Positions 9,375-18,566 of a DNA stretch of 58,075 bases are shown here, in pieces. The notes under the pieces are model-generated. The model did no database searches, was not told the DNA's origin, and saw nothing but the letters and a program-made list of their open reading frames with translations. The position numbers and the translations under genes were made by a program. How positions within the stretch are numbered: the stretch's first letter is position 1; each line of letters opens with the position of its first letter. The DNA is from Mycolicibacterium palauense (GTDB lineage: Bacteria > Actinomycetota > Actinomycetes > Mycobacteriales > Mycobacteriaceae), in contig NZ_NVQF01000036.1 of NCBI RefSeq assembly GCF_002592005.1, positions 1-58,075 on the forward strand. The letters run 5' to 3'.

Positions 9375-10742
9375 TCAGGAGCTCTGCTCGGCCACCGCTG
9401 CCGAGCCGGAGCTGCTGGGGGCATCGCTGCGGCGCCGGTGGACCACCAGGCGGCCGCCCTTGGCGGGGGTCACGGTGACGCCGCGGCTGTGGAACCGCTC
9501 GTCGGGGGCGTCGGTGGGCTCGATGCGGAACTGCCGCAGCATGGTCCGCAGCGTCACGTCCATCTCCATCGTCGCGAACGCGGCGCCGATGCAGCGCATC
9601 ATTCCCCCACCGAAGGGGATCCAGGCGAACGGGTTCGGCGTAGTCCCGACGAATCGATCGGGGTTGAACGTCGATGCGTCCGGGAAGCTCTCCTCCGCCG
9701 CCATGGCCAGCTGAGTGCTCGCCATGACCGTGGCCCCCTCGGGGATGACCCATTCGCCGAGTTTGATCCGGGTCCTGGCGCGGCGCAGCGCGGCCGTCAG
9801 GACCGGCCTGGTGCGTTGGGACTCGGCGATGGTGGCCAACCGCAGCTCCGACCCGCCGGCGTCGACCTCTTCGGTCAACCTGGTCAGCAGCGCCGGATGC
9901 CGCCGAATCCGCTCGACGGTCCATGCCAGTTGCGTCGAGGTGGTCTCGTGACCCGCCACCAACATGGTCAGCAGCTCGTCGAGGATGAACGAATCCGGGA
10001 TGGGCTCGCCGTTGTCGTAGCGGGCCTGCAGCAGCAGCGAAAGTACGTCGTTGCGTTCACCGAAGTTCGGATCCGAGCGGGCCTCGGCCATCAACGAGCT
10101 CAGTTCCTTGTCCATCTGACGGCGGTACTCGGCGAACCGGCCGCCCGGGCTCCATGGACCGAGATCGCGGCGCACGGCCGCCGGCATCAGCGCGAACCGG
10201 GATCCGAAGTTCACCGCGGCCGGAATCAGCACCCGCAGCTTATCCAGGGCCGGGCCCTCGGCCCCGAACACCGCCCGCAGAATGGTGTTCAGGGTGATGC
10301 GCATCATCGGCTCCAGGGTCGCGAACTCGCGCCCCTCGGGCCAGGTGGCGATCTCTCGCTCCACCTCTTCCTCGGTGATGCGTTCGTATTCGCGCATGCT
10401 CTTGCCGTGGAACGGCGGCAGCAGCAGCTTGCGGCGCGCCAACAGTTCGTCCCCGTCGAGGTTGAAGATCGACCCCGGCCCCAGAACGTCACCGCCCAGG
10501 TTGTTCTCGGGACGTCCGATCAGCTCTCTGCTGGTGCTGAACAGGTCCTTGACCAGTACCGGGTCGCTGACGACGACGGTCTGTCCGAACACGGGCAGCT
10601 TCAGGCTGAAGGTGGGGCCGTAGTGTCGGCCGAGCGCCGCCACCGAACCGTGGCGTGCGGCGAGCACGGCGATCCCCTGAATGGCCTTCGGTAGCCGCGG
10701 TCCCGGTGGCAGCCGTACCGGCTCCGTCGTCGCCGTTGCCAT
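9375..10742 (-). CDS. Cytochrome P450, CYP138-like
   Basis: 455 residues. The I-helix oxygen-binding motif A-G-H-E-T-T lies mid-protein, the K-helix ExxR is E-S-Q-R, and the haem loop F-G-G-G-M-M-R-C-I-G-A provides the thiolate Cys384. The N terminus (RLPPGPR) has no membrane anchor, so it is a soluble bacterial P450 fed by ferredoxin. Stretches such as PPFHGKSM and FAWIPFGGG closely match what I remember of M. tuberculosis CYP138; the native substrate of that protein is not known to me. AAGGGGTGAC precedes the ATG. Its position just downstream of the monooxygenase at 10832-12316 on the same strand (89-bp gap) suggests co-transcription and perhaps sequential oxidation of one substrate. Confidence 0.93.
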   Translation of the reverse strand: MATATTEPVRLPPGPRLPKAIQGIAVLAARHGSVAALGRHYGPTFSLKLPVFGQTVVVSDPVLVKDLFSTSRELIGRPENNLGGDVLGPGSIFNLDGDELLARRKLLLPPFHGKSMREYERITEEEVEREIATWPEGREFATLEPMMRITLNTILRAVFGAEGPALDKLRVLIPAAVNFGSRFALMPAAVRRDLGPWSPGGRFAEYRRQMDKELSSLMAEARSDPNFGERNDVLSLLLQARYDNGEPIPDSFILDELLTMLVAGHETTSTQLAWTVERIRRHPALLTRLTEEVDAGGSELRLATIAESQRTRPVLTAALRRARTRIKLGEWVIPEGATVMASTQLAMAAEESFPDASTFNPDRFVGTTPNPFAWIPFGGGMMRCIGAAFATMEMDVTLRTMLRQFRIEPTDAPDERFHSRGVTVTPAKGGRLVVHRRRSDAPSSSGSAAVAEQSS

Positions 10743-10831
10743 GTCGTCACCCCTTCATACTGGTGGAAAACTACCCGACGCGATCCCGGCGGTGAGCACT
10801 CGGCGCCGGGTGCCCGTGGTCGCGCCGGGCG

Positions 10832-12316
10832 TCAGGCGATGGAGTAGTCGCTCAACGGGAACCGGTCCTGGTCCCGGACCGCGTCGCGCACGGATGTGGG
10901 CCGGAACAGCGGCGCCTCGCCCGACGCGTTGAACCAGTAAGACCGCGAAGTTGCGCAGTTGCCCAGGTGGAACACCGAATCGTCGAGCAGCGTAGTCATC
11001 CGATCCAGGAAGCGCGCGTTGGCCTCGTCGGTGACCTCGAAGGTGTGCGCACCCCGCCGCTGCAGTTCACCGAGGAGCCGATTCATGTGGCGCATCTGGT
11101 ATTCCACCGAGCTGAACCACGACATTCCCACCCACGCATACGGACTGGCCTGGGTCATGAAGTTCGGGAACGCGGGCACGGTCAGGCCCTGGTAGGCCTG
11201 GAACTTGTTCTCGCGCCACCACTTGCCGAGGTTGCGCCCCCCGCGGCCGATGACCTCGATCGCCGGCAGGTTGGACTCCCACACGTCGAAACCGGTGGCC
11301 AGCACCAGGGTGTCGATCACCCGCTTGTTGCCATCGCGGGTCACGATGCCGTCAGGTTCGATCCGCTCGATCCCTGCGGTCTCCAGATGCACGTTCGGCT
11401 TGTTGAAGGCCCGGTAGTAGGTGTTCGACAAGGTGGGGCGTTTGCAGCCGTAGTCGTAGTCGGGGCGAAGCTTGCGCCGGGTCTCCTTGTCCCGAATGGA
11501 CAGGAAACGCAGCAGCGCGCCGATGTAGCCCGCCCCTTTGTTCACGGGCTTGAAGTATCGGAACTTCCACATCGCGATCACCGTCATGAAGTCCAGGAAC
11601 GCGTCGGTGGACATCCTCAGGGCCCGCTGTGCGAGCGGAACCCTGGCGAAGAACCGCTGCGCGGCCGGGGTGAAGCCGAAATCGAACTTCGGCAGCACCC
11701 AGATCGGGGTGCGCTGGTAGACGACCAGGTCACCGACCTCCTTGGCCAGCTCGGGGATGAGCTGAACCCCGGTGGAACCGGTGCCGATGATCGCGGCGCG
11801 CCGGCCGGCCATCGAATAGTCCTCGTCCCAGGCCGCGGCGTGGATGACGCGACCCTGAAAACTCTCGATACCGGGAATGTCGGGAGTTTTCGGCTGGCAG
11901 AGGTAGCCGGTGGCCAGGATCAGGAACTGAGCCTGCAGCGTGGGCCCGCCGCCGGTGTCGACGAACCAGAGCTGCTCGTCCTCATCCCAGCGCGCGCCGG
12001 CGACCGTGGTGTTGAACCGCATGTAGCGGCGGACGTCGTACTTGTCGGCGACATGCTCGGCGTACCGCTTCATCTCCGGTCCCCGGGCGTACAGCCGCGA
12101 CCAGTACGGGTTCGGCTCGAACCAGTACGAGTAGGTGGTCGACGGGACGTCGACGGTCAACCCCGGATAGCGGTTGACGTGCCAGGTTCCGCCGAGATCG
12201 TCTTCGCGGTCGAGGATGGCGATGTTGTCGTAGCCGAGCCGGTTCAGCTGGATGGCGGCCCCAATCCCGCCGAATCCGGCTCCTACGATGATCGCATCGA
12301 AGCGTTCCGTGCTCAC
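10832..12316 (-). CDS. Flavin-dependent Baeyer-Villiger monooxygenase (paralogue)
   Basis: 494 residues from a GTG. It has the same motif order as the protein at 4408-5889: FAD GxGxxG at 12-17, Baeyer-Villiger fingerprint F-Q-G-R-V-I-H-A-A-A-W-D at 153-163, NADPH motif GTGSTG at about 177, and ATGFDVWE. The two proteins align without gaps over at least the first 165 residues, with identical runs such as REDDLGGTWHVNRYPGL, so they arose by duplication. They differ most in the mid-region that shapes the substrate pocket (about 190-260). It lies upstream of the P450 gene in a probable two-gene transcript. Confidence 0.92.
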   Translation of the reverse strand: MSTERFDAIIVGAGFGGIGAAIQLNRLGYDNIAILDREDDLGGTWHVNRYPGLTVDVPSTTYSYWFEPNPYWSRLYARGPEMKRYAEHVADKYDVRRYMRFNTTVAGARWDEDEQLWFVDTGGGPTLQAQFLILATGYLCQPKTPDIPGIESFQGRVIHAAAWDEDYSMAGRRAAIIGTGSTGVQLIPELAKEVGDLVVYQRTPIWVLPKFDFGFTPAAQRFFARVPLAQRALRMSTDAFLDFMTVIAMWKFRYFKPVNKGAGYIGALLRFLSIRDKETRRKLRPDYDYGCKRPTLSNTYYRAFNKPNVHLETAGIERIEPDGIVTRDGNKRVIDTLVLATGFDVWESNLPAIEVIGRGGRNLGKWWRENKFQAYQGLTVPAFPNFMTQASPYAWVGMSWFSSVEYQMRHMNRLLGELQRRGAHTFEVTDEANARFLDRMTTLLDDSVFHLGNCATSRSYWFNASGEAPLFRPTSVRDAVRDQDRFPLSDYSIA

Positions 12317-12346
12317 GGGGCGATACTACGTGGACTAGTCAGCGAC

Positions 12347-14221
12347 CTAGTCACTTGAGCCACCGCCGCTGCTGCTGGAGCCGCCACCCGAGCTGCCGCC
12401 GCTGCTCGCGCCTGCGCCGGCCTTGGAACGACTCGACGAGCCGGAGTCGGAGCTGCCCGCCGAGCGCGAGACGCTCGACTTGATCCGGTCCCGGATCGAC
12501 CGGACGGTGTTGTTGTTGACCCCGTTGCGGTGGTGCTTGCCAGTCGACTTGCTGCTGTCGGAATCGTCGTCGGAGGCGCTCGACGAGGAGCGCGACGAGG
12601 AGGCCGACGACGACGACTTGTCGTCCTTGCTGTCGGCGTCCTTGGAGTCCTTGGAGTCCTTGGCGTCCTTGGCGTCGGACTTCTCGTCGGACTTGGAGTC
12701 GGACTTCTCGTCGGACTTGGTATCGGTGTCGGTGGACTCCGTGGAATCCGAGGACTCCGACGAGTCCGCGGCGCCGGAGTCGGCAGTCTCAGCATCGTCC
12801 GAGGTCTGAGCGGAACCACTCTCCTCGTCGGTACTTCCGCCGGTCGTCTCCTCGGTGGCAGCGTCGTCGGACGTGGTGTCCTCGGTGCTGTCTTCGGTGG
12901 CGGTGTCCTCGCCGGTCGCGGCGTCGTCGGCGACGGTGCCGTCTTCCTCCGTGGCGGTCGTCGCCTCGTCGGTCTTCAGCAGGTCGTCGGCCACAGCCTG
13001 CTCCACCGTCGTGTCGGCGGCGTCGAGCACGCCGGCATCCTCACCCTCGGTCGTCGTCTCGTCGCTGAGCAGGCCCAGCTTGGCCAGCGCCGCCGCGAAC
13101 GGGGAGTCCGCTTCGGCCTTCTCCGCCGAGGTGCCGTCGGTGTCCGCCGTCTCCTCGGCGTCCTGCACCGACGACAGACCGGCCACCAGCATCTGCTGGC
13201 TGGACTCAGCATCGCCGCTGGCGTCGTCCTCGGGCGGCAACGCCGGATCATCGGGATTGCAGGTCGGGCACAGCCACTTGGCAAACGGCTTGAACAGCGG
13301 CGTGACCAGGGTGTACGGGAAACCCTTCCAGATGAAGCTCTTGGGCACGAACGGGTTGAAGTCCAGCCACATTGCCTTGCCCAGCCGGACCACGGTGTCA
13401 ACGATCTCGCTGAGGGTGATCGGGTCCGGCCTGTTCGACTGCGGGTCGGCCAGCAGGTAGTTGATCACCGAGTAGACCGGATCCAGCGGATTGATCTGGA
13501 TGTCCTCGCCGGACCAGGGCACCGGAGCACCTTCGGGGCTGTCGCCGTTCTCGTCGACGATGATGTCGCCCTGTTCGGTCTCCTCCGGGCTGATCGGGTT
13601 GTTGAGCTCGGGGAAGACATAACCGGCGATGAGGTCCCAGATGGGCGCGGTGAACATCTTGCCCAGGATGGCGTTGGCATCCTGGCAGGTGGGCGGCGCG
13701 GTACCGGTGCAACCGGCGTTCATCGGCAGGTTGGCCTTGGCCCACCACGACAGGTGCTCGCCGAGCGGTTCGGACAACGCCTTGAACGGGATCAACAGGT
13801 TCGTGGCCGAGGTGATCTTCGGCGGGTCGGCGGGGTCGTAACCCAGCACGTTCGTGTCGGTGTAGACCCACCAGCTCCCCGTCACCTCGAGCGCGTAGGC
13901 GACGTCATTGAGCGCGTCGATGTAGGCCCGCGGAATACTGATGACGGCGTTGACCAGGTTGGCCGGGATGTTCATGATCGACCCGGCCTGCATGTCGAGA
14001 GCCACGGGCTCGTACGTCTGATGAGCCAGGATGTCGCACCCGTCGGTGTAGTAGCCCGAGCAGGGCACCCCCGGAGTGGTGGCTGCGGTCAGGCTCACGG
14101 CCCGATCGACGACACGGACCTCGTCCTGCGCCGACGTGGGCGCGATCGGAGTAACGGTGATGACGCTGGCCCCCACCAGCGCCACGCCCGCCGTAACGTA
14201 CGGCCGGACCGCAACAGGCAT
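12347..14221 (-). CDS. Exported mycobacterial protein of unknown function, tail-bearing (paralogue 1)
   Basis: 624 residues from the ATG at 14221, with GGAAGGGG upstream. The signal sequence (MPVAVRPYVTAGVALVGASV) is shared almost word for word with the products of 14803-16497 and 18567-20330. A conserved ~300-residue body follows. Landmarks are N-I-P-A-N-L at ~85, T-G-S-W-W-V-Y ... T-N-V-L-G-x-D-P at ~115-130, A-N-L-P-M-N-A-G-C at ~165, W-S-G-E-D-I-Q in mid-body, and C-P-T-C-N-P-D at ~315. The last ~280 residues are low-complexity: Thr/Glu/Asp, then Ser/Lys/Asp repeats, then a Ser/Gly-rich end containing a short basic helix (VRSIRDRIKSSV). No enzyme motif is visible. Likely a secreted envelope protein peculiar to mycobacteria. 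I do not recognise a named function. Confidence 0.82.
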   Translation of the reverse strand: MPVAVRPYVTAGVALVGASVITVTPIAPTSAQDEVRVVDRAVSLTAATTPGVPCSGYYTDGCDILAHQTYEPVALDMQAGSIMNIPANLVNAVISIPRAYIDALNDVAYALEVTGSWWVYTDTNVLGYDPADPPKITSATNLLIPFKALSEPLGEHLSWWAKANLPMNAGCTGTAPPTCQDANAILGKMFTAPIWDLIAGYVFPELNNPISPEETEQGDIIVDENGDSPEGAPVPWSGEDIQINPLDPVYSVINYLLADPQSNRPDPITLSEIVDTVVRLGKAMWLDFNPFVPKSFIWKGFPYTLVTPLFKPFAKWLCPTCNPDDPALPPEDDASGDAESSQQMLVAGLSSVQDAEETADTDGTSAEKAEADSPFAAALAKLGLLSDETTTEGEDAGVLDAADTTVEQAVADDLLKTDEATTATEEDGTVADDAATGEDTATEDSTEDTTSDDAATEETTGGSTDEESGSAQTSDDAETADSGAADSSESSDSTESTDTDTKSDEKSDSKSDEKSDAKDAKDSKDSKDADSKDDKSSSSASSSRSSSSASDDDSDSSKSTGKHHRNGVNNNTVRSIRDRIKSSVSRSAGSSDSGSSSRSKAGAGASSGGSSGGGSSSSGGGSSD

Positions 14222-14272
14222 GACGCCCCTTCCCTAGGTCTTGGGTCTTTTTGGTACGAATGTTCAGCTGGA

Positions 14273-14301
14273 AACGTATCCAAAAAGTAATCCACTGTCT
14301 A
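14273..14301 (-). promoter_or_regulatory. Promoter TAGACA-N17-TACGTT
   Basis: Read on the minus strand: TAGACA (-35 like), 17-bp spacer, TACGTT (-10 position), about 52 bp before the start codon at 14221. The same arrangement and much of the spacer recur upstream of the two paralogues. Confidence 0.6.
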
Positions 14302-14802
14302 GCAAATCCTCAGGTTCTCACAGAAATCTGCGCTTTGCTGACCGCGGTTTCGGAATTGTCCGCCGCTATCGTAGATGACGCGTGACCGGGTCGCGAACTC
14401 GTTGGAGTTTCCCACGGGCGTCAAAACCAGCAACTCCCCTGACCTGCTCAGTTGGCATTTGCTGTGGACGAGCCCGCGCTGGTGCGACACCCCTCGGCGA
14501 CAACGCCGAGCCACAAAACGATAACGGCCGCTCAGGGAAAGTCTCCCGACGCGTCGCGCGCCGGCGCACACGCCGTTTCCCGGCGGCCACCGCGACCCGC
14601 CGCCGGGCGACACAGTGGGGACCACGCGGGCCACACAGTGGGGACCACCCGGGAGACACCGTCGGACCACACGGGCGACGCGCGGGCGGGGCGCCGCAAC
14701 GCCCCGCCCGACGGCCACTCGCAACAGGCCCGCGCTCACAGGCCGGTGTTCTGTCCACCACCCGGACCGCCACCGGCCGCCGAGGCGGCGTGCGATCAGA
14801 GC
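14302..14802. other. Intergenic region, no gene seen
   Basis: About 500 bp between the promoter of the first exported paralogue and the end of the second. Open frames here have no recognisable product or translation signals. The repeated GGGGACCACSCGGG-like words at 14630-14680 look like local low-complexity sequence. No clear terminator hairpin was identified. Confidence 0.5.
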
Positions 14803-16497
14803 TCAGTTACTGGAACTATGGTTGCCAGACTTGTCGCTACCTCCGCTCCTGCTGGAATCGCGGGAGCTGCTCGCGCCAGCCTTGGATGCGGACGCCGATT
14901 TGCTGAAGGATCGTTTCGCCGTGCCGCCCGAGGCGCTCCCTGATTGGGTATCGCCGCCCGCGCGGGAGTTGTTACGGCCGCTGAGCCCGCCGGTGATCTT
15001 CGAGAAGCTGGACTTGAGCTTCTTGGTGACCGAATCGTTGGCGCCGGGCTTCCAGTGGCGGCCCCGGGCGTCCGAATCGTTTGTCCCGGCGTCACCACCG
15101 TCCGCCGATGCCTCGGAGGCCGCGCTCCCGGAGTTCTCCCCGTCTCCCGCGGAGTCGGCGTCTTCGTTTGCCGCCTCGGAGGTGTCGGCATCGACCTCGG
15201 TTGCTGACGCTGTGTCGGTCTCGGTCTGGGTGCCGGTCTCGGTGTCAGTCTCGGTGTCGGTGGCGGTCTCGGTGGCGGTCTCGGTGGCGGTCTCGGTGCC
15301 GGTCTCGGCGTCGCTGACACTCTCGGCGGTCGACTCCGCCGTGGAGGCGTCCGCGGCAGCGGCCTCCGCGGCATCCGCGGAGGAGCTGAGCTTGGTCAGC
15401 ACGGATTCGGACTCGCCCGCGCCGGCGTCTTGCACGCCCTCCGCTGTGCTGTCAGGAGTGGCCTCCGACGGGGCGGCCAACAGCGAGGGCGTCGAGGGCG
15501 GCGCGGGCGTGTCCACCGATTCGGCCGCCGGTTCGGTTCCCGAATCCACGGCGCTCTCCGACGTCGAGTCGGCCGACGGGTCCGACTCGGTCGCGTCCGT
15601 GGCCGGCACGAATGGCGCGCACAGCCCGCAGTGGGTGCCGGGAACGAACGGGTTGAACGAGTTGTACACCGCCTCGGAGAGGCCCACGATCGTGTCCACC
15701 ACCATCTGGGCGGTGACCACCTTGATGCCGTCCGGGTCGGGGTCGGCCATCAGGCTGTTGACCAGGCTGGTGATCGGTGCGAAGAGGTCGAGTTTGACGT
15801 TCTGCTCCGACCAGGGCATTTCCGGACCGTCCGGGTCCGCGACGTCGCAGTTGCCGTCGGAGTCGCAGGTGATCGGGTCGATCGTGTGGTCGTAGGTGTA
15901 CCCGTCCGGCGAGAACAGCGCGAAGATGCGGTCGACGTGGAACATGTCCGACAGAATCGCGCCGGGGTCGTCGCAGGCGCCGGCGTCGGTGCCCGTGCAG
16001 CCGATGTTCATCGGAAGTTGCGATGCCGCGATGGCGGCCAGCATGTTGCCCAGCGGCACGGACAGCGCCGGGATGGGCACCAGGACGTTGGCCAGCGCCT
16101 GATAGCGCGCCACGTCCCCGGGATCGGTGCCCAACACGTTGGTGGGGCTGTAGACCCACCAGTTGCCCGTGTAATTGAGATCCGCGGTCAGCCCGACGAC
16201 GTTGCCCTCCGGCTGCGTCAGCGTCACACCGTCGTAGCTGGGGTCGTAGCTGAACGACGAATCCTCGCCCAGGGTGACGTTCCCGTCGCCCAACGCCGTC
16301 AGGAAGTTGTACGGAACGTTGGCGACCGTGGTGAACAGGTTGGCGGGAATGTTGGCATACGAGGCGGCCGCCAGACTGACGTCGGGACTCAGCACCCGGT
16401 GGTCGGATTGCGGCGGCGTGATCGGAGTTACGGAGATGACGCTGGCCCCCACCAGCGCCACGCCCGCCGTGACATACGAACGTCCGGCAGCAGGCAT
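14803..16497 (-). CDS. Exported mycobacterial protein of unknown function, tail-bearing (paralogue 2)
   Basis: 564 residues from the ATG at 16497, preceded by GGAAGGGAG; an in-frame start at 16524 lies closer to the promoter and would add residues before the signal sequence. The signal peptide is nearly identical to those of its two paralogues. Body landmarks: N-I-P-A-N-L, T-G-N-W-W-V-Y-S-P-T-N-V-L-G-T-D-P-G-D, S-Q-L-P-M-N-I-G-C, M-P-W-S-E-Q-N-V-K-L-D. A C-G-L-C pair takes the place of the C-P-T-C of the others. The tail has Glu-Thr/Ala repeats (about residues 400-440), then G-R-H-W-K-P-G, a basic amphipathic stretch (VTKKLKSSFSKITG) and a Ser/Gly/Lys end. Function unknown; no catalytic motif seen. 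Confidence 0.82.
   Translation of the reverse strand: MPAAGRSYVTAGVALVGASVISVTPITPPQSDHRVLSPDVSLAAASYANIPANLFTTVANVPYNFLTALGDGNVTLGEDSSFSYDPSYDGVTLTQPEGNVVGLTADLNYTGNWWVYSPTNVLGTDPGDVARYQALANVLVPIPALSVPLGNMLAAIAASQLPMNIGCTGTDAGACDDPGAILSDMFHVDRIFALFSPDGYTYDHTIDPITCDSDGNCDVADPDGPEMPWSEQNVKLDLFAPITSLVNSLMADPDPDGIKVVTAQMVVDTIVGLSEAVYNSFNPFVPGTHCGLCAPFVPATDATESDPSADSTSESAVDSGTEPAAESVDTPAPPSTPSLLAAPSEATPDSTAEGVQDAGAGESESVLTKLSSSADAAEAAAADASTAESTAESVSDAETGTETATETATETATDTETDTETGTQTETDTASATEVDADTSEAANEDADSAGDGENSGSAASEASADGGDAGTNDSDARGRHWKPGANDSVTKKLKSSFSKITGGLSGRNNSRAGGDTQSGSASGGTAKRSFSKSASASKAGASSSRDSSRSGGSDKSGNHSSSN
15215..15311 (-). repeat. 12-bp tandem repeats coding Glu-Thr-Ala-Thr
   Basis: Near-perfect GTCTCGGTGGCG-type 12-bp units within the tail of the exported protein encode (E-T-A-T)n and (E-T-D-T)n on the minus strand. 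Confidence 0.8.
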
Positions 16498-16540
16498 GAC
16501 GCTCCCTTCCAAAGTTGCTAGCAAACTGTTGACAGCAAGG

Positions 16541-16569
16541 AAGGTAGCCGAACCGAGACTCGCTGTCTA
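16541..16569 (-). promoter_or_regulatory. Promoter TAGACA-N17-TACCTT
   Basis: On the minus strand, TAGACA and TACCTT are separated by exactly 17 bp, 44 bp before the start codon at 16497. Both hexamers and the spacing match the elements at 14273-14301 and 20375-20403, although the spacer itself has diverged here. Confidence 0.55.
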
Positions 16570-16664
16570 TCGGATCGAGACAATTTGCTTAGTGTTTGGA
16601 ATTAGCTGACGCCCGCGTCAGTTAATTTCGACAGGGCATGACGACCGCGCGGTGGGGCGGCGCG

Positions 16665-17447
16665 TCAGAGTCCTTGGGCGCCGAGCCAGCTCTCGATGCG
16701 CTCCGCGACCGCGGCCCAGCCGGGCTCCAGCATCATGTTGTGGCCCATGTCGGCGAAGAAGTCCGCCGCGACGCCGTATGCCCGGGCGGTCGCGCGGATC
16801 TCCGATCGGGAGACCGCGCCGTCGTCCAGCGCCCCCAGGACGAGCATCGCCGTGGACACCCGCTGTGGCCGAGGGCGGGTCACCATGCCGTCGAGGCCCG
16901 AGCGCGCGCTCTCCTCCTGCAGCCGCTGGGCGTAGCGGACGACCAGCGATTCGGGCGTGTGTGGGGAGAAGAAGCGCTCGCGGGCCAGCTGAGGGGTGCT
17001 GACGTACGGAAGTGACCGTCCGGTGGCGCTCAACTTGGCGAAATGCCACGGATGCCGGCGGGCCCAGCGCAACCCGGATGCCAGAAACCCCTGCGGAGGC
17101 ATCGACGCCATCAGGACGGCGGCCGGCGCGGTCCGCGACTCCAGGTAGCGCTGCACCAGGACCCCACCCATGGAGTGACCGACCACGACCGGACGGACCG
17201 GCAGTGTGTCGGCCACCGTGGTGACGTCGTGGATGTAGTCGGCGAACGAGCAGTCGCGCAGCGGCTTGTCCAGCGAGCTGCCGCCGTGACCGCGCAGACT
17301 CAGGGCGACGGCACGAAACCCCCGCTCGGCGAAGAAGTCCAAAAAGTGCTCGTCCCAGCACCAGGCGGCATGCCAGGCGCCGTGAACGAACAACAGGGGC
17401 ACGGGGTGGGCATCGCTGACCGAACCCCGGTCGATTACCTCAAGCAT
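16665..17447 (-). CDS. Alpha/beta-hydrolase
   Basis: 260 residues from the ATG at 17447 (MLEVIDRGS). The frame is open further upstream, but that part is compositionally unlike a protein and would push the conserved strand away from the N terminus. Oxyanion-hole region H-G-A-W-H at 22-26; nucleophile Ser92 in G-H-S-M-G-G; acid Asp208/209 in LGALDDG; His236 in MGHNMML. Size and motif set fit cytosolic alpha/beta-hydrolases (esterases, C-C hydrolases, haloperoxidase-like). No signal peptide. It is divergent from the dehydrogenase at 17761-18543. Confidence 0.88.
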   Translation of the reverse strand: MLEVIDRGSVSDAHPVPLLFVHGAWHAAWCWDEHFLDFFAERGFRAVALSLRGHGGSSLDKPLRDCSFADYIHDVTTVADTLPVRPVVVGHSMGGVLVQRYLESRTAPAAVLMASMPPQGFLASGLRWARRHPWHFAKLSATGRSLPYVSTPQLARERFFSPHTPESLVVRYAQRLQEESARSGLDGMVTRPRPQRVSTAMLVLGALDDGAVSRSEIRATARAYGVAADFFADMGHNMMLEPGWAAVAERIESWLGAQGL

Positions 17448-17760
17448 CGCGCTCAGCCTAAGCTCTGACCGGCGCGGCGGCGGCTCCGGGCGCGGCGCGT
17501 CCAAAGGCCGATGGGCCCAGCACATCCCGGTTCCGGCCGGTCGCGGTCGCGGACGCTGCACCGGTTTCGGCCGTGGCACTCGGCGGTGCGGACCGGCCCG
17601 GCGAGCCCGCCCGCCACATCGACCGCGCGAGCCCGCCATACCGAGCCTGGCCATAGAATGTGGACCGCCGTGCGTGCGCGTGCGCACATATCGATGGCCC
17701 CTGTCGACGGCCCCTGTCGACGGCCAACGTCCACCAACGACCAGGAATGACAAGGTCACC
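17448..17760. other. Divergent intergenic region
   Basis: 313 bp between the divergent hydrolase and short-chain dehydrogenase genes; expected to hold both promoters. AAGGTCACC lies just before the ATG at 17761. A short direct repeat (CCCCTGTCGACGGC) occurs twice at 17698-17723. No gene or clear operator is seen. Confidence 0.5.
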
Positions 17761-18543
17761 ATGAGTCTCCCGGAACCGAGCGCCGACACCGCCGTCGTCG
17801 TCACCGGCGCATCCTCGGGCATCGGCGAGGAGATCGCCCGGGAACTGGCCCGCCACGGCTACCCCGTGCATCTGGTCGCCCGTCGGCGCGAGCGCCTCGA
17901 CGAACTGGCCCGCGAGCTCTCCGGCGAACACGGCATCGCCGTGACCGTCCTCCCGATCGACCTCGGCGACACGGCTCAGCGCGCCGAGTTGAGTCGGCAT
18001 CTGGCCGACGCCGCGGTCGCCGGGCTGGTCAACAGCGCCGGATTCGGTACCAGCGGAACCTTCCACCAGCTGCCCGTGGAGCGGGAAAGCGATCAGATCG
18101 TGCTCAATGCGCTGGCGGTCACCGAACTGACCCATGCCGCCCTACCGGGCATGATCGCCCGCGGCAGCGGCGCGGTGCTCAACGTCGGCTCGATCGCCGG
18201 GTTTCAGCCGCTGCCGGACGCGGCCGTCTATTCGGCGACCAAGGCGTTCGTCCAGACGTTCTCCGAAGCGGTGCACGAAGAGCTGCGCGGCACAGGGGTG
18301 TCCTGTACCGCCCTGTGCCCGGGCCCGGTGCCCACCGAGTGGTGGGAGATCGCGGGCGAACCGGCTCCCGCCGGACTGGCCGCAACCTCGGCACACGAGG
18401 TTGCGGCCGCGGCGGTCGCCGCGATGCGCCGCGGCAAGCGGCTGGTCGTGCCGGGACTGGTTCCCAAAGCGGCCGGAATCGGCGGGCGCCTGGCCCCGCG
18501 CGGCCTGCTACTGCCGGCGCTGCGCCGCGCCAACCGCCGCTGA
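17761..18543 (+). CDS. Short-chain dehydrogenase/reductase
   Basis: 260 residues from the ATG at 17761. Classical SDR layout: cofactor motif T-G-A-S-S-G-I-G at 15-22, Arg residues after strand 2 (VARRRER) that favour NADP, N-S-A-G at 91-94, catalytic Ser144 (NVGSIAG), Tyr157 and Lys161 in Y-S-A-T-K, and the P-G-P-V-P-T loop. The protein interconverts an alcohol and a ketone; substrate unknown. The family resembles DltE/YdfG-type oxidoreductases often seen beside mycobacterial lipid genes. It ends 23 bp from the convergent exported-protein gene. Confidence 0.92.
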   Translation: MSLPEPSADTAVVVTGASSGIGEEIARELARHGYPVHLVARRRERLDELARELSGEHGIAVTVLPIDLGDTAQRAELSRHLADAAVAGLVNSAGFGTSGTFHQLPVERESDQIVLNALAVTELTHAALPGMIARGSGAVLNVGSIAGFQPLPDAAVYSATKAFVQTFSEAVHEELRGTGVSCTALCPGPVPTEWWEIAGEPAPAGLAATSAHEVAAAAVAAMRRGKRLVVPGLVPKAAGIGGRLAPRGLLLPALRRANRR

Positions 18544-18566
18544 CAGGACCTATTCGCCCATTCGCC

